64,000 nucleotides of DNA from Shewanella insulae (lineage in GTDB: Bacteria > Pseudomonadota > Gammaproteobacteria > Enterobacterales > Shewanellaceae), in assembly GCF_009831655.1 (NCBI RefSeq), contig NZ_WRPA01000003.1, positions 124,001-188,000 on the forward strand, written 5' to 3'. A model generated the notes under the pieces. It saw only the letters and a list, made by a program, of their open reading frames with translations. It did not search any database and had not been told where the DNA came from. Below, one piece after another: positions 45,440 through 56,300 of this stretch. Each line of letters starts with the position of its first letter. Within the stretch, counting starts at the first letter, position 1. The translations under genes and the position numbers were made by a program.

Positions 45440-45455
45440 TGTGATCTAACGCAAA
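45440..45455. promoter_or_regulatory. CRP/FNR-type site upstream of cytochrome c'
   Basis: TGTGATCTAACGCAAA matches the left half of the CRP consensus perfectly and the right half poorly (GCAAA for TCACA). It lies 31-46 bases before the cytochrome c' start. Confidence 0.35.
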
Positions 45456-45561
45456 CATTCTAATCTTAATTAACTATCAGATACTATAGATTTTTCTTTA
45501 ATATTACGGCCAAAATGTGTCCGAATGTGTCTAACCCTTAAGCACCTGACTAACAGCATCT

Positions 45562-45915
45562 ATGGCCCCGATAGCCAGCGCGGCAGATTTCTTGATACAC
45601 TTTCATGTAATGGTAGGCAATGACAGCTTAGGAGCCGACGTGCGGGCAAATTGGGATCTGGTATTAGAAAAAGTGGTCAACCATCAAGACAGCGACGCCT
45701 TGATGGACCTGTTCGATTTGCTACTCACCGAAGAGGAGCGCAGCGCTATCGCTGGGCGCTTGAAGGTGTTTCAAGCCTTGCTGCTGGGAGAGATGAGCCA
45801 GCGACAAATCGCTGCCGAATTCGAGATCAGTATTGCCACCATCACACGTTGTTCCAACTACCTCAAACATATGCCAGAAGAGCAGCGCGAGCGTATCAAG
45901 GCACTCATTCTCTAA
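45562..45915 (+). CDS. trpR: Trp operon repressor
   Basis: This protein of up to 117 residues has the TrpR fold: LLLTEEERSAIAGRLKVFQA and the helix-turn-helix GEMSQRQIAAEFEISIATIT, followed by RCSNYLKHMPEEQRERI. E. coli TrpR has LTPDEREALGTR and [21 protein letters not shown] in the same places. It represses trp and related genes when tryptophan is bound. No strong ribosome site is seen at the ATG at 45562; an ATG at 45610 would remove 16 residues and also agrees with the family length. With pheA, aroF-tyrA nearby it completes the aromatic theme. Confidence 0.9.
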   Translation: MAPIASAADFLIHFHVMVGNDSLGADVRANWDLVLEKVVNHQDSDALMDLFDLLLTEEERSAIAGRLKVFQALLLGEMSQRQIAAEFEISIATITRCSNYLKHMPEEQRERIKALIL

Positions 45916-45954
45916 TTGGAAATAAGTTCTCTAACCAGTAACTCAGCTCTTTAA

Positions 45955-46335
45955 TTAGATCACCCGAATTGGCATGGGGAGCTGGTGTTTACGATAACTG
46001 CGGCGCTGCGCCAGACGAAACAGCGCGAAACAGAATAGCCCGGCACCAGCAAACATAAGATAACTCGAGTCGCCATGGCGAAAGACAAATAGGGCGCCTA
46101 ACAAGTATGCGTAGGGGAGCAGGTTGTAGAGCGCTTCTGGCCAGAAGCCGTGTTTGCGACGCTTGGGATTATCGCTACGCCGGTTCTGCGAACGCATGTT
46201 GAAGATACGCGCGCCGAGCAGGAAGATAATCACGGCTAGGAGCACGGCAAGGGGCGCCTGAGTGAGTAATATGGTGCTTGCTGCGATGAGTAGGTAAATC
46301 GCAGGCAGTTTCTCATAGACGGGCTGAGCTATCAT
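45955..46335 (-). CDS. small membrane protein of unknown function
   Basis: This 126-residue protein has three or four hydrophobic stretches (about 10-42, 70-88 and 92-110) separated by a basic loop (RSQNRRSDNPKRRKHG). I do not recognise the family with certainty; similar small proteins are common next to trpR or slyD in Shewanella genomes in my recollection, but no function is known to me. It converges on trpR with about 40 bases between stops. Confidence 0.75.
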   Translation of the reverse strand: MIAQPVYEKLPAIYLLIAASTILLTQAPLAVLLAVIIFLLGARIFNMRSQNRRSDNPKRRKHGFWPEALYNLLPYAYLLGALFVFRHGDSSYLMFAGAGLFCFALFRLAQRRSYRKHQLPMPIRVI

Positions 46336-46550
46336 TTCGACATCCTTATCGTTTATATCAATCGTAATAAATAATTGATCATTCTAGCTTGTTAAAATGC
46401 TCGATAACTGTATTAGTATTTTTAATTGTAGAATAACTACTTATCTAAAAATCCTGCTTTGTTCTCGAGCGTTTTTCCTGCGCTATTTCTGATCACATAC
46501 TTACTGTGATTGGTATTATGCGCAGCTAGCTCATGTTGTCTTGAAGCATA

Positions 46551-46592
46551 AAATAAAAGAGTCGGCATCACCTAATAAAAGGTGGCCGACTC
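46551..46592 (-). terminator. terminator of slyD
   Basis: GAGTCGGC and GCCGACTC (with CACC/GGTG inside) form a long stem at 46559-46592. On the minus strand it runs into TTTTATTTT, so it ends slyD. The rest of the gap 46336-46660 is AT-rich, with a second small hairpin (TCTGACG/CGTCAGA, 46613-46632), and no gene. Confidence 0.85.
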
Positions 46593-46660
46593 TATTCAGA
46601 ATCCTACCTGAGTCTGACGTCACTGCGTCAGATTAAGGCTTTAGGTTGAGCTGCTTTAGT

Positions 46661-47239
46661 CTAGTGCTGGCAGCCGCAACCGCCGTTGCCGTCGCAGCCC
46701 TCTTTGGCTGGTTTCTCAGGGTCTTCACTACAGCAACCGCCTTCATGGCTGTGTTCGTGACTACCACAGCCGCCAGCCGCATGGATATGACCATGGGCGA
46801 TCTCTTCGGCGCTGGCGTCGCGAACCGAGATGACTTCAACGGTGAAGTTTAGTGTTTGGCCCGCTAATGGATGGTTGCCGTCGACAACGACAATATCGTC
46901 TTTCACTTCGGTGACTTGAACCGGACGTTGCCCCATCTCTGTTTCGGCGATAAAACGCATACCTGGAACGATATCTTCGATATCGCCGAAGGCTGCCAGT
47001 GGGACATCTTGGCGTAAACCATCGTGGTAAGGACCGTAAGCCTGCTCGGCTTCTACGGTAACGTCGAGCTTGTCGCCAACACTTTTGCCTTCGAGCGCCT
47101 GCTCAAGGCCTGGGATCATGTTTTCTGCACCGTGAAGGTATAGCATTGGCTCACCTTCAAATGAACTCTCGATCAACTCGCCTTGCTGGTTCGTTAAGCG
47201 GTAATGGATGCTAACAGCTTTGTGTTGGGTGATTATCAT
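46661..47239 (-). CDS. slyD: FKBP-type peptidyl-prolyl isomerase SlyD
   Basis: This 192-residue chaperone-isomerase has the SlyD layout: an FKBP domain (IHYRLTNQQGELIESS, MIPGLEQALEGKSVGD, EQAYGPYHDGL), the inserted flap domain (about 70-130) and a metal-binding tail rich in His and Cys (about 150-192, for example CGSHEHSHEGGCC and GGCGCQH). In E. coli it delivers nickel to hydrogenase. GGAGG precedes the ATG. The tail is fully intact. Confidence 0.97.
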   Translation of the reverse strand: MIITQHKAVSIHYRLTNQQGELIESSFEGEPMLYLHGAENMIPGLEQALEGKSVGDKLDVTVEAEQAYGPYHDGLRQDVPLAAFGDIEDIVPGMRFIAETEMGQRPVQVTEVKDDIVVVDGNHPLAGQTLNFTVEVISVRDASAEEIAHGHIHAAGGCGSHEHSHEGGCCSEDPEKPAKEGCDGNGGCGCQH

Positions 47240-47788
47240 ATCGCCTCCAATTCAGAATGTGGCGGCATTTTAGCTCGCTTTGTTGGCCTTGGCGATGACC
47301 TAGCGCAGCTTCTTGGAGGAAATTCGGTAAATTTTTTTTTATCAGCCAAGGCGCAGGAAGAATGTGGGCTGGACTTATATTCTCTTTTTGAATTCTTATT
47401 CAATGTATTCGAGAAAATATTTGGTTTTGCTGGTGGCGTAATTTGTTGGTTAATCGTCGATTTTAGCTCTCTCATTTGTATAAGCCTATTAGCACACACA
47501 ATGCTTAAATTTATACCGGTTAAAATCCTTGGTTGGTTTGTATGTTTCTGTTTAATAAGGGCTTAAATGTCATTTTGATTGAGGGTTTTAATAGCGAATT
47601 TTAGTTTTAGCCTTTCTCATGTCGCCGTGAAACCATATCTTGTTATGTCATCTTGCCGCTCGACGCTTGCCAAGTGCTTAAAGTGTATTTTTATAAAGTT
47701 TTGTTTCAGGGGTTGACACCTTAGGGCAAAAAAGGCAATTCTGTAGGCACTTCAACAAAAATGTTTTGATACGACGACAAGAATTTAA
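47240..47788. other. gene-free region with the thr operon promoter
   Basis: Between slyD and thrL there are about 550 AT-rich bases. The frames that cross it (for example 47204-47566) start inside slyD on the other strand and look random. A TTGACA at 47713-47718 with a weak -10 such as AATTCT at 47737-47742 (18-base gap) is the best candidate for the thrLABC promoter, about 45 bases before thrL. Confidence 0.5.
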
Positions 47789-47860
47789 ATGTTTAGCCTT
47801 AACCTAGTAGTAACCACCATTATTACAACCACCACGATTACCAGCGTGGGGGCAGGCTAA
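47789..47860 (+). CDS. thrL: thr operon leader peptide
   Basis: A 23-codon frame starts MFSLNLVVTT and contains seven threonines (T9, T10, T13-T16, T18) and three isoleucines (I11, I12, I17), ending SVGAG. E. coli ThrL also mixes Thr and Ile codons and ends GAG. It lies just before a terminator and thrA, so it senses charged tRNA-Thr and tRNA-Ile by attenuation. It is too short for normal ORF calling. Confidence 0.92.
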   Translation: MFSLNLVVTTIITTTTITSVGAG

Positions 47861-47892
47861 GCATACTCGAAAGAAATGATTTGAAATGACTA

Positions 47893-47930
47893 AGCCCGCT
47901 CCCCACCAAGGAGCGGGTTTTTTTGTTTCT
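47893..47930 (+). promoter_or_regulatory. thr operon attenuator
   Basis: CCCGCTCC (47895-47902) and GGAGCGGG (47910-47917) form a stem followed by seven T. GTGGGG in the end of thrL (47846-47851) can pair instead with CCCCAC (47901-47906), giving an alternative fold. Confidence 0.88.
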
Positions 47931-47954
47931 GGGGCGCGGTACTAAGGAGAGAAG

Positions 47955-50423
47955 ATGAAGGTAATGAAGTTCGGTGGTACCTCGCTGGCCAACTGGCAGA
48001 GGTTTAATAGTGCGGCGCAAATAGTCTTGGCTTCGGCCCAGGAGCAGCCGACGGCTGTGGTATTAAGCGCCCCGGCAACCGTGACCAACGGCTTGCTGGA
48101 GATGGTCGACCTGGCAGTGGCCGGAGATGATTTCTCTCCCGTATTGAGTCAGGTGCATGAGGTCTTTAAGACCCTCTATGCTCAGGCCGCTAGCGAGGTC
48201 TTGGGTTGTGAGCAGTCTACCGGTCTCGAAGCAGTTCTGGCCGCGCAGCTCAAGCACTGGCAAGACAAGCTACAAGGTGTGGTGTTATTGGGAGAATGTC
48301 CCGACTCCGTCCGCGCCGAGATAGTGGTTGGTGGCGAGCGTCTCTCGGCGGCGCTGATGGAGCAGTTGATGTTGGCGTCTGGCGTGTCGGCCAATCAACT
48401 GGTGCCGCAACAGCTATTTGTGGCCCATGGGCCTGTACTGGAATCGGTTGTCGATATCGAGTTGAGTAAGCAGCGTTTCGCCCAGCTTTCCCTCGATGCC
48501 CATCAGGTGTGGGTAATGCCTGGCTTTACGGCGGGTGACAAGGATGGCCGTGTGGTGACCCTTGGCCGTAACGGCTCAGATTATTCCGCGGCCGTGCTGT
48601 CGGCTTGTATCGACGCCAGCTGCTGCGAGATCTGGACAGATGTCGATGGCGTCTATAACACAGACCCTCGTGTCGTCGTCGATGCCAAGCTGCTGACTCA
48701 GCTGAGCTATCAGGAGGCGATGGAGCTGTCTTATTTCGGCGCCAAGGTGCTACATCCTAAGACTATTGCCCCTATCGCCCAGTATCATATCCCTTGTTAT
48801 ATACGAAACAGCTTCAATCCTCAGGCTCCCGGCACCTTAGTGTCCAATCAGGTGGATGAGACAGGCCTGAATGTTAAGGCTATCTCCAATCTCGATGACC
48901 AGACAATGTTCGATATCGCCGGTCCCGGCATGAAGGGCATGGTGGGTATGGCGAGTCGCACCCTGGGTGCCATCTCCCGCTCTGGTGTGTCAGTCTCCCT
49001 CATCACGCAAAGCTCTTCGGAATACAGCATCAGTTTCTGTGTGGCGACTCAAGATGCCGAGCGGGTACGGCTGGCGCTGGAACAGGAGTTTGAGCTGGAG
49101 CTGAAGAGCGAGATCCTCGAGCAGATAACCATGCGCCACAGCCTGGCTATCGTCTCCTTGATCGGTGACGGTATGCGCACCCACAAGGGGGTCGCCGGTA
49201 AGTTCTTCCAGGCCTTGGCCCAGGCCAATGTCAATATAGTGGCCATCGCTCAGGGCTCCTCCGAGCGCTCCATCTCGGCCGTCATCGAGTTGCCTAAGAC
49301 CAAGCATGCCATCGCCGCCTGTCATCAGAGCTTCTTTGATGTGCAGCATTATCTGGATGTTTTCCTGGTGGGCTGCGGTAATGTGGGTGCCGGCCTGCTT
49401 GAGCAGATCAAGCAGCAGACTGAGATGTTGAAGGCTCAGCATATTACGGTGCGCGTCTGCGGCGTGGCCAACTCTCGCCAGATGCTGCTCGATGCCAAGG
49501 GAATAGATCTTAATCATTGGCAGGGACTGCTTGCCGACAGCCAACAGGCCTGCGACTTGGACAAGATGCTGGTCTGGGCCAAAGATCAGCAGCTACTTAA
49601 CCCTGTGCTGGTGGATTGTACCTCTAACGAAGCGGTATCTGATCAATATGTTGCGGTAATGAACGCCGGCCTGCATGTGGTTACTCCAAACAAGAAGGCC
49701 AATACTCGCGACTATGACTACTACCGTGCCCTGAGACAGACGGCGCTGCATCAGCGTCGCCAGTTCCTCTATGAAACCACGGTTGGCGCCGGACTGCCGG
49801 TTATCGACAATCTGAAGAAGTTGTTGTTTGCCGGTGATAAGCTGCAGAAATTCAATGGCATTCTCTCGGGATCACTCTCCTACATCTTCGGTATGCTCGA
49901 TGAGGGGATGAGTCTGTCGGAAGCGACATGTATCGCCCGTGAAAAATGTTTTACCGAGCCCGATCCCAGAGACGATCTGAGCGGCATGGACGTGGCAAGA
50001 AAGGTGCTGATCCTTGCTCGCGAGGTCGGCATGCAGATAGAGCTTAGCGATATCCAAGTGGAGTCTGTGCTGCCGAGTCATTTCGACGCCTCTGGCGATG
50101 TCGAGACCTTTATGGCGAACCTGAGTGCATTAGATGGCGAACTCGCTCAGCGCGTAAATAGTGCCAAGGCGGCGGGTAAGGTGCTGCGTTATGTGGGACA
50201 GATAGACGAGCTGGGCTGCCGGGTGAAGATTGCCGAGGTGGATGCCAAGGATCCTCTATACAGTGTCAAGGGGGGCGAGAACGCACTGGCCTTCTATAGT
50301 CGCTACTACCAGCCGATCCCATTCGTGCTGCGCGGTTATGGCGCGGGCACCGAGGTGACGGCGGCGGGCGTCTTCGCCGACCTGCTGAGAACCCTCAACT
50401 GGACACGGGAGATGGGCGTATGA
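47955..50423 (+). CDS. thrA: bifunctional aspartokinase I/homoserine dehydrogenase I
   Basis: This 822-residue enzyme phosphorylates aspartate and later reduces aspartate semialdehyde to homoserine. The kinase domain (about 1-290) starts [17 protein letters not shown] and has [23 protein letters not shown] domains (about 310-460) carry threonine feedback. The dehydrogenase domain starts near 465 with [13 protein letters not shown] and includes [19 protein letters not shown] and [16 protein letters not shown] precedes the ATG. thrB overlaps its stop by the ATGA pattern. Confidence 0.98.
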   Translation: MKVMKFGGTSLANWQRFNSAAQIVLASAQEQPTAVVLSAPATVTNGLLEMVDLAVAGDDFSPVLSQVHEVFKTLYAQAASEVLGCEQSTGLEAVLAAQLKHWQDKLQGVVLLGECPDSVRAEIVVGGERLSAALMEQLMLASGVSANQLVPQQLFVAHGPVLESVVDIELSKQRFAQLSLDAHQVWVMPGFTAGDKDGRVVTLGRNGSDYSAAVLSACIDASCCEIWTDVDGVYNTDPRVVVDAKLLTQLSYQEAMELSYFGAKVLHPKTIAPIAQYHIPCYIRNSFNPQAPGTLVSNQVDETGLNVKAISNLDDQTMFDIAGPGMKGMVGMASRTLGAISRSGVSVSLITQSSSEYSISFCVATQDAERVRLALEQEFELELKSEILEQITMRHSLAIVSLIGDGMRTHKGVAGKFFQALAQANVNIVAIAQGSSERSISAVIELPKTKHAIAACHQSFFDVQHYLDVFLVGCGNVGAGLLEQIKQQTEMLKAQHITVRVCGVANSRQMLLDAKGIDLNHWQGLLADSQQACDLDKMLVWAKDQQLLNPVLVDCTSNEAVSDQYVAVMNAGLHVVTPNKKANTRDYDYYRALRQTALHQRRQFLYETTVGAGLPVIDNLKKLLFAGDKLQKFNGILSGSLSYIFGMLDEGMSLSEATCIAREKCFTEPDPRDDLSGMDVARKVLILAREVGMQIELSDIQVESVLPSHFDASGDVETFMANLSALDGELAQRVNSAKAAGKVLRYVGQIDELGCRVKIAEVDAKDPLYSVKGGENALAFYSRYYQPIPFVLRGYGAGTEVTAAGVFADLLRTLNWTREMGV

Positions 50424-51370
50424 GTTTAACGGTTTATGCGCCGGCCTCCATGGGCAATGTCGGGGTAGGCTTCGATCTGCTGGGCGCCGCCTTGGCGCCT
50501 GTGGATGGCAGTCTGCTCGGCGATCGCGTCGCCATTGAATCTGCGCCCCATGGCGTCTCGCTCAGTTTGGCCGGTCATTGGGCCGACAAACTACCGGCGG
50601 CCAGCGAAGAGAATATCGTCTACCAATGCGCGACCTTCTTTCTCGAGCAGCTTGGTAGCCGCGCCGGTGTTGCCATGATCTTAGAGAAGAATCTACCAGT
50701 GGGGAGTGGCCTTGGCTCCAGTGCCAGCTCTGTGGTCGCTGCCCTGTACGCCCTGAACGAGCATTTCGACAGGCCCTATGATAGTGGCGCCTTGCTAAGG
50801 CTGATGGGGGAGTTTGAGGGCAAGATCAGCGGCTCGGTCCACTATGACAATGTGGCGCCCTGTTACCTGGGCGGCATGCAGCTGATGCTGGATACCCCTA
50901 GCGCCGTGTGTCAGGACCTGCCCGTATTTAAAGACTGGTATTGGGTTGTGGCCTATCCGGGGATCTCCCTGTCGACAGCCAAGATGCGGGCACTGCTGCC
51001 GGCTCAGTATGATAAGTCTGTGGCGATTGATTTTGGCCGTTACCTGAGCGCATTCGTACATGCCAGTTACCGCCAGGATGCCAAGCTGGCCATCGAGGTA
51101 TTAAAAGATGTGCTGGCCGAACCTTACCGTGCCTCAGAAATTCCCGGTTATGAGCAGGCGCGCGCGGCCTTAGACGAGCTCGGTATGGCCACGACGGGGA
51201 TATCTGGCAGTGGCCCCACGCTATTCTCCGTGACCGACAACCTGGAGACGGCTAACAAGGCCAAGGCCTGGCTGGATGCGAACTATGTAACTTCCGGTGC
51301 AGGGTTTTCCCATATATGTCAAATCGATATGCTCGGCACGCGCCGTGTAGACGCAGAAATTTTAGATTAA
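50420..51370 (+). CDS. thrB: homoserine kinase
   Basis: This 316-residue GHMP kinase phosphorylates homoserine. It has [18 protein letters not shown] at the start, the ATP-binding [18 protein letters not shown] near residue 94, and a GHMP C-terminal motif [15 protein letters not shown]. Its ATG overlaps the thrA stop, so translation is coupled. thrC follows after 13 bases. Confidence 0.97.
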   Translation: MSLTVYAPASMGNVGVGFDLLGAALAPVDGSLLGDRVAIESAPHGVSLSLAGHWADKLPAASEENIVYQCATFFLEQLGSRAGVAMILEKNLPVGSGLGSSASSVVAALYALNEHFDRPYDSGALLRLMGEFEGKISGSVHYDNVAPCYLGGMQLMLDTPSAVCQDLPVFKDWYWVVAYPGISLSTAKMRALLPAQYDKSVAIDFGRYLSAFVHASYRQDAKLAIEVLKDVLAEPYRASEIPGYEQARAALDELGMATTGISGSGPTLFSVTDNLETANKAKAWLDANYVTSGAGFSHICQIDMLGTRRVDAEILD

Positions 51371-51383
51371 TAGGCGGATCAAG

Positions 51384-52667
51384 ATGGAACTCTATAACTT
51401 AAAACACCCCTCACAGAAGGTTAGTTTTACTCAGGCGGTTAAGTTGGGCCTGGGGAAAGACCGTGGCCTGTTTTTCCCTGTCTCTATCCCAAGGCTAGAT
51501 AATATCGATGCGCTGCTGGCGATGGACTTCGTCGAGCGCTCTAAGGCGATATTGGGTGCCTGGTTGGCCGATGAGTTGGGGCAGGAGCAGGTGGATTCTC
51601 TGGTAGAGCGGGCCTTTAATTTTGAGCTGCCGCTGACCAAGGCCGATGACAGACGTTTTTGTCTGGAGCTATTCCATGGCCCGACCCTGGCATTTAAAGA
51701 TTTTGGCGCCCGCTTCATGGCCCAGTGCCTCAACAGTCTGGCCCAGGAAGATAAGCTCACCATTCTGACCGCCACCTCGGGTGACACGGGCGCCGCCGTG
51801 GCCGATGCCTTCTATGGGCTGGATAAGGTGCAGGTGGTGGTACTCTATCCAAAAGGCAAGATCAGCCTGTTACAGGAGAAGATGTTTACCACCCTGGGCG
51901 ATAATATTCATACCGTGGCGGTGGAGAGTGATTTCGATGCCTGCCAGGATATGGTCAAGGCCGCCTTCGAAGACAGTGATGTGCGTGACGGCCTGCATCT
52001 TAACTCGGCCAACTCTATCAACATCAGCCGCTTGCTGGCGCAGGTCTGCTACTACTTCGAGGCGGTGGCCCAGTTTAAGCGCGCTAACCAAGGCGATCCT
52101 GTTATCGCCGTGCCAAGCGGTAACTTCGGTAACCTGACGGCAGGCCTATTTGCCAAGGCGATGGGGCTGCCGGTGAAGCGTTTCGTGGCGGCCACCAACA
52201 GTAACGACACCGTGCCGCGCTATCTGGCCGATGGTCAGTGGTCGCCTAAGGCGACGGTCGCGACCCTCTCTAATGCCATGGATGTGGCCGAGCCGAGCAA
52301 TTGGCCCAGAGTCGAGACCATCATGGAGGCGATGAACTGGCCGCTGAGCGAGCTGGTGGGCGTCGGCCTATCCGAACAGGATACGGTGGAGGCGCTGGAT
52401 GAACTCTATCGTGGCGGTTATCTGTCTGAGCCTCACGCGGCGATTGCGGCTAAGGCGCTGTCGTTAACCATGTCCGCCGATGAGCAGGGGATTTTCCTCG
52501 GTACGGCCCATCCGGCCAAGTTTAAAGAGGTGGTGGAGCAGGCGCTGGCTATCGAACTCGAGCTGCCGTCTGAGCTGCAAGCGGTGAAAGACAAGCCAAT
52601 TTTGTCGGCTGAACTACCCGCGGATTTTGCCCGCCTCAAGGCCCACCTGTTTGAGACCTTAGCTTAG
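51384..52667 (+). CDS. thrC: threonine synthase
   Basis: This 427-residue PLP enzyme converts phosphohomoserine to threonine. The PLP lysine K105 is in HGPTLAFKDFGARF; TATSGDTGAAVADAF and VPSGNFGNLTAG hold the phosphate-binding loops. Length and order in thrABC are as in E. coli. A strong terminator follows. Confidence 0.98.
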   Translation: MELYNLKHPSQKVSFTQAVKLGLGKDRGLFFPVSIPRLDNIDALLAMDFVERSKAILGAWLADELGQEQVDSLVERAFNFELPLTKADDRRFCLELFHGPTLAFKDFGARFMAQCLNSLAQEDKLTILTATSGDTGAAVADAFYGLDKVQVVVLYPKGKISLLQEKMFTTLGDNIHTVAVESDFDACQDMVKAAFEDSDVRDGLHLNSANSINISRLLAQVCYYFEAVAQFKRANQGDPVIAVPSGNFGNLTAGLFAKAMGLPVKRFVAATNSNDTVPRYLADGQWSPKATVATLSNAMDVAEPSNWPRVETIMEAMNWPLSELVGVGLSEQDTVEALDELYRGGYLSEPHAAIAAKALSLTMSADEQGIFLGTAHPAKFKEVVEQALAIELELPSELQAVKDKPILSAELPADFARLKAHLFETLA

Positions 52668-52693
52668 TCTCTGTCTGGTTATTCATGCTTATC

Positions 52694-52724
52694 AGCCAAG
52701 GCGATGATGCCTTGGCTTTTTTAT
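52694..52724 (+). terminator. terminator of the thr operon
   Basis: AGCCAAGGC and GCCTTGGCT form a perfect 9-bp stem around GATGAT, followed by TTTTTTA. Confidence 0.93.
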
Positions 52725-52911
52725 GCCCGCAGAGATCTGCTTTATCTTTTAGCGCTGCTTTTTATTTCAACACAGTTGTTTCAATTTAGTTGTTTAAAAG
52801 CAGGGGCTACTAACTTTAGCGCCGTTTCTTATTAGCATTACCAGCAAGGCGCTTGCATAGAATCGCGTCAATTACCTAGGTTGCCAAATGTATCAATAGG
52901 CTTGAATCCGG

Positions 52912-52927
52912 CGTGATGGTTATCACA
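52912..52927. promoter_or_regulatory. CRP site upstream of a lipoprotein gene
   Basis: CGTGATGGTTATCACA matches TGTGA-N6-TCACA at nine of ten positions. It lies 69-84 bases before the GTG of the lipoprotein gene, in the otherwise gene-free gap 52725-52995. Confidence 0.55.
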
Positions 52928-52995
52928 ACCAAGCTCTGCTAAATAACTTATCTTAAGCCCCTTTTTCTTTAGCCGTTATTTGATAGGGCCGTGAC

Positions 52996-53295
52996 GTGTT
53001 GCAACTCAGAGTGATTTTTATTGGCCTCAGTCTTCTTACCGCCTGTGCCGCCGACGAGCCACAGCTCTATTCACGAATCAATGAGGCCTATGATTTTGAG
53101 GTGACCCATTGTGATAGCTTCGCCATGGTGACGGGTATAGGCAGAGGGGAGGCGCCGCTGAGGGCGGCGCAGCAAGATGCCAAGCAGCAAGGCGAGGCCC
53201 TGCAGGGCACTCATATCGTCTGGTTGCAGGAAGATCACTTCGATGCGGATAACCGTGTCAGGGTGATTGCCGTGGTCTACAAGTGCCTGCTTTAG
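52996..53295 (+). CDS. small lipoprotein, DUF4156-like
   Basis: This 99-residue protein has a lipoprotein signal with lipobox LLTAC (C17). The mature part holds [13 protein letters not shown] and a repeat-like [20 protein letters not shown], ending VVYKC; the pattern Cys, then an Ala-rich helix with G-T/N-H-x-V, then YxC resembles DUF4156 lipoproteins. It starts at a GTG. Its end overlaps the end of nfo on the other strand by four bases. Function unknown; a CRP site upstream suggests cAMP control. Confidence 0.78.
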   Translation: MLQLRVIFIGLSLLTACAADEPQLYSRINEAYDFEVTHCDSFAMVTGIGRGEAPLRAAQQDAKQQGEALQGTHIVWLQEDHFDADNRVRVIAVVYKCLL

Positions 53296-54143
53296 CGTGT
53301 CTGGCTACGCAGCCAGTTGATCTCTTGGGGCCAGATCTCAGGCTCTATCGTCTCTAATATGAGTGGGATCTGCCTGGTTGCCGGATGTTTCATGATATAG
53401 CTGAAGGCATCCATCCCTATATAACCGGCGCCGAGGGAATGATGGCGGTCGACCCGGCTGTTGAGCTGTGTCTTGCTGTCGTTGAGGTGCATAGCCTTAA
53501 GGTAATGGTTACCCACTATGGCATCAAATTGAGCAAAACTCGCTTCACAAGCTTCAAGGGTGGTTAAATCGTAGCCGGCGGCAAACATGTGGCAGGTGTC
53601 GATACAGACACCGACCCGGCTCTTATCTTCTACCTTGTCGATGATCTGCGCCAGCTGCTCAAAGCAATGGCCCAGGTTTGATCCCTGACCCGCGGTGTTT
53701 TCTATGATGGCACTGACCCCTTGAGTCTTGTCCAGTGCCAGGTTGATCGACTCGCTGATGCGGGCTAGGCACTCGTCTATGCTTATCTTGTTGAGATGAC
53801 TGCCGGGATGAAAGTTGAGCAGAGTTAACCCCATCTGCTCACAGCGCTGCATCTCGTCGAGAAAGGCCTCTCGAGAGCGTTCTAGCTGCGCCTGATCGGG
53901 GTGGCCGAGATTAATCAGGTAGCTGTCGTGGGGCAGAATCGCATCGGGGGGAATATTGGCCTGCTCACAGTTGGCCTTGAAGGCTTCAATCTGCGAAGGG
54001 CAGAGCGGCGCCCCCTGCCAGCGTCTCTGATTTTTGGTGAACAGGGCAAAGGCATTGGCACCAATTTTCTGCGCGTTCAGCGGCGCATTGGCGATACCGC
54101 CGGCGGCGCTGACATGGGCACCGACCCAATGAGTCTCTAACAT
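53292..54143 (-). CDS. nfo: endonuclease IV
   Basis: This 283-residue zinc enzyme cuts DNA 5' to abasic sites. It has [14 protein letters not shown] at the start, [59 protein letters not shown] and LETIEP, which bear the three-metal ligands of the family. It is full length. In E. coli nfo belongs to the SoxRS regulon; nothing in the sequence here shows how it is controlled. Confidence 0.97.
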   Translation of the reverse strand: MLETHWVGAHVSAAGGIANAPLNAQKIGANAFALFTKNQRRWQGAPLCPSQIEAFKANCEQANIPPDAILPHDSYLINLGHPDQAQLERSREAFLDEMQRCEQMGLTLLNFHPGSHLNKISIDECLARISESINLALDKTQGVSAIIENTAGQGSNLGHCFEQLAQIIDKVEDKSRVGVCIDTCHMFAAGYDLTTLEACEASFAQFDAIVGNHYLKAMHLNDSKTQLNSRVDRHHSLGAGYIGMDAFSYIMKHPATRQIPLILETIEPEIWPQEINWLRSQTR

Positions 54144-54263
54144 TCTTCCTCACTAATTTCCAACAAGTTTATAAATTATCTCGGTATTTTGAGCGATTTT
54201 CCTAGGCTGGACTATGCTCAATGAAAGGCTAAAAGCCTTATATCATCAATTCTCAATAGTGGA

Positions 54264-56300
54264 ATGGACTCTAGCGTGTTTAAGGATCTCTCTCAATCTG
54301 AATTTATGGAGTTTGGCCCGGCGTTGATCGCCCAGCTGGGCAAGTTGCAGGGACAGTTTATTCGTGGCGACGACGTGCTCTTGCCTTTGTGTCGTGTCCT
54401 GGCCGACAGCAGCGGCGCAGAATCTGTGATGATCTTGTCTCATCGTCTGCTGGCCTGTGATGAGATGCCGGCCGATGTTACCTGCTGGTGCCGTGACTCG
54501 ATGCGTTATATCACCCTGTGGCGGCAGGTGAAGGATTGGCCTATGCTAGATGGCCAGCGGGGCGCACACCTGTGGCAACGTTTCGTCGTTTGGCCCATAG
54601 AGGGGCAGGATGTCAACATCTTCTTCTATCGTCCAAGCAAGGGCTGGCTGTCGTTTCTCACTTCCTATCAGCCTTTTATCGCCGACAGTGTCAGCGGTAT
54701 GTTGCAGCAGCAGTGTCAGGATTGGCAGCAGAGCCGTAACGCCCAGATCATCAAGTCTATCGACACCCAGATGTACCAGTCTATCGTCAGTAACAGTGAG
54801 GATATGATAGTGGTCGCCTCGCGGGAGAAGGGGATGGCGCCGGTGATCATGTACGCCAATGCGGCTGCAACCGCCATCAGCCAATACCCGCGCAGCCAGC
54901 TCATCGGTAAGTCGATCGAGCTCTTTTTCGGCGATCAGGATGAGCAGGCGCAGGAGCTGCTGGAGGCGATCGAGCTGCGTCTGGAATTTACCGGTGAGCT
55001 GGTCTGCTCTACCGCCACCGGGGAGAAGGTGATCCTGCATACCCATCTAATTGCCCTAAACGAGCAGTATGAAGATGGCAGCTTGTTTACCCTGGTGGGG
55101 AGGGACATTACTGAGCAGAAGCTGATGCAAAATACCATGGCCCGCACCCAGAAGATGCAGGCTATGGGGCAGTTGGTGGGTGGTGTGGCCCACGATTTCA
55201 ACAATATCTTAGGTGTGCTAAAGGGCAACCTGGAGTTGATGGAGCTTAAGGGCAAGGATGATTCCATCGCCCGCTATCTGGCGACGGCGCTCAAGGCCTG
55301 TCAGCGGGGAACCGACCTGACTAGGCGCCTGTTGCAGTTTTCCCGTCAGGAGCAATTTAGCGCCCAGTCGTTGCAGGTCAATGAGGTGCTGCAGAGCCTG
55401 GAGGAGCTGCTGGAGAAGTCGTTGACCACCCAGGTGAGCCTCAACATTCAGCCGCAGCCATCGATGCGGGATATCTGCGTCGATCGTGGTGACCTCGAGG
55501 ATGCCCTGATCAACCTGGTGCTGAACGCCAAGGATGCCATGCATGGGGAAGGGCAGATCACCATAGCGACCGGTGAGCAGTATCTCTCGGGTTATCTTCC
55601 CGGGGTGGGCAATACCGTCAGCACGGATAACCGGGATTATGTGTGGGTGTCGGTGAGCGATCAGGGCGGAGGGATCCCAGACAAGTTGCTGGATAAGATC
55701 TTCGAGCCCTTCTTTACCACCAAAGATAAGAGCAAGGGCACAGGGCTGGGCCTCTCTATGGTGTATGGCTTCGTCAAGCGTTCCAACGGCTACATGAGCA
55801 TCATGCACACGGGCGCCGAAGGCACTGAGATCCGCCTGTGGTTTCCGGCCATCAAGCCAGTCGAGCGGCAGATTGAGCGCCAGCGAAGCCCTATGGCCTA
55901 TCCAAGGGTCGCGCGCCCCATCAAGGTGCTTATCGTCGACGATGAGCCGGATCTGCTGGAGGTGCTTTGCGATTACTGCCAGATGATGGGGATGGAGGTA
56001 CTGGCCTATACGGATCCTTTGCTGGTCAGGGAGCAGTTCAGGGGGGGCATAGATAGCATAGACCTCATCATCTCAGATCTCTTGATGCCGGGCGGCATTA
56101 ACGGTTACGAGTTGGTGACCGATCTGAGCGTACATCGAACGATTCCTGTGCTGTTGATCTCTGGCTATGTTGGTGATGTGGGCATCAGTAGTCGGGAAGA
56201 TCTCCCTTTTCAGGTATTGCAGAAACCCTTCGATATCCATGCCTTCGTGCACGGACTCGAGGAGGTTGGCGTTGAGTTTTTACAAGGAGGGTTGCGATGA
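54264..56300 (+). CDS. soluble hybrid histidine kinase (PAS, HisKA, HATPase, receiver)
   Basis: This 678-residue protein has no membrane helix. Residues 1-160 form an unknown, possibly GAF-like input; a PAS domain covers about 172-287 (ending VGRDITEQ). The kinase core has H310 in [21 protein letters not shown]421 in [39 protein letters not shown] receiver follows (about 554-670) with D559/D560 and the phospho-acceptor D605 in [10 protein letters not shown]. The HDFNN box is typical of the NtrB-like group with PAS input. Its stop overlaps the start of a response regulator gene, so both are one operon. The signal is unknown. Confidence 0.9.
   Translation: MDSSVFKDLSQSEFMEFGPALIAQLGKLQGQFIRGDDVLLPLCRVLADSSGAESVMILSHRLLACDEMPADVTCWCRDSMRYITLWRQVKDWPMLDGQRGAHLWQRFVVWPIEGQDVNIFFYRPSKGWLSFLTSYQPFIADSVSGMLQQQCQDWQQSRNAQIIKSIDTQMYQSIVSNSEDMIVVASREKGMAPVIMYANAAATAISQYPRSQLIGKSIELFFGDQDEQAQELLEAIELRLEFTGELVCSTATGEKVILHTHLIALNEQYEDGSLFTLVGRDITEQKLMQNTMARTQKMQAMGQLVGGVAHDFNNILGVLKGNLELMELKGKDDSIARYLATALKACQRGTDLTRRLLQFSRQEQFSAQSLQVNEVLQSLEELLEKSLTTQVSLNIQPQPSMRDICVDRGDLEDALINLVLNAKDAMHGEGQITIATGEQYLSGYLPGVGNTVSTDNRDYVWVSVSDQGGGIPDKLLDKIFEPFFTTKDKSKGTGLGLSMVYGFVKRSNGYMSIMHTGAEGTEIRLWFPAIKPVERQIERQRSPMAYPRVARPIKVLIVDDEPDLLEVLCDYCQMMGMEVLAYTDPLLVREQFRGGIDSIDLIISDLLMPGGINGYELVTDLSVHRTIPVLLISGYVGDVGISSREDLPFQVLQKPFDIHAFVHGLEEVGVEFLQGGLR

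Noticed and set aside
47204..47566. 120-codon plus-strand ORF overlapping the start of slyD
   Set aside because: It begins in the antisense of slyD and crosses an AT-rich intergenic region; no ribosome site and no recognisable domain.
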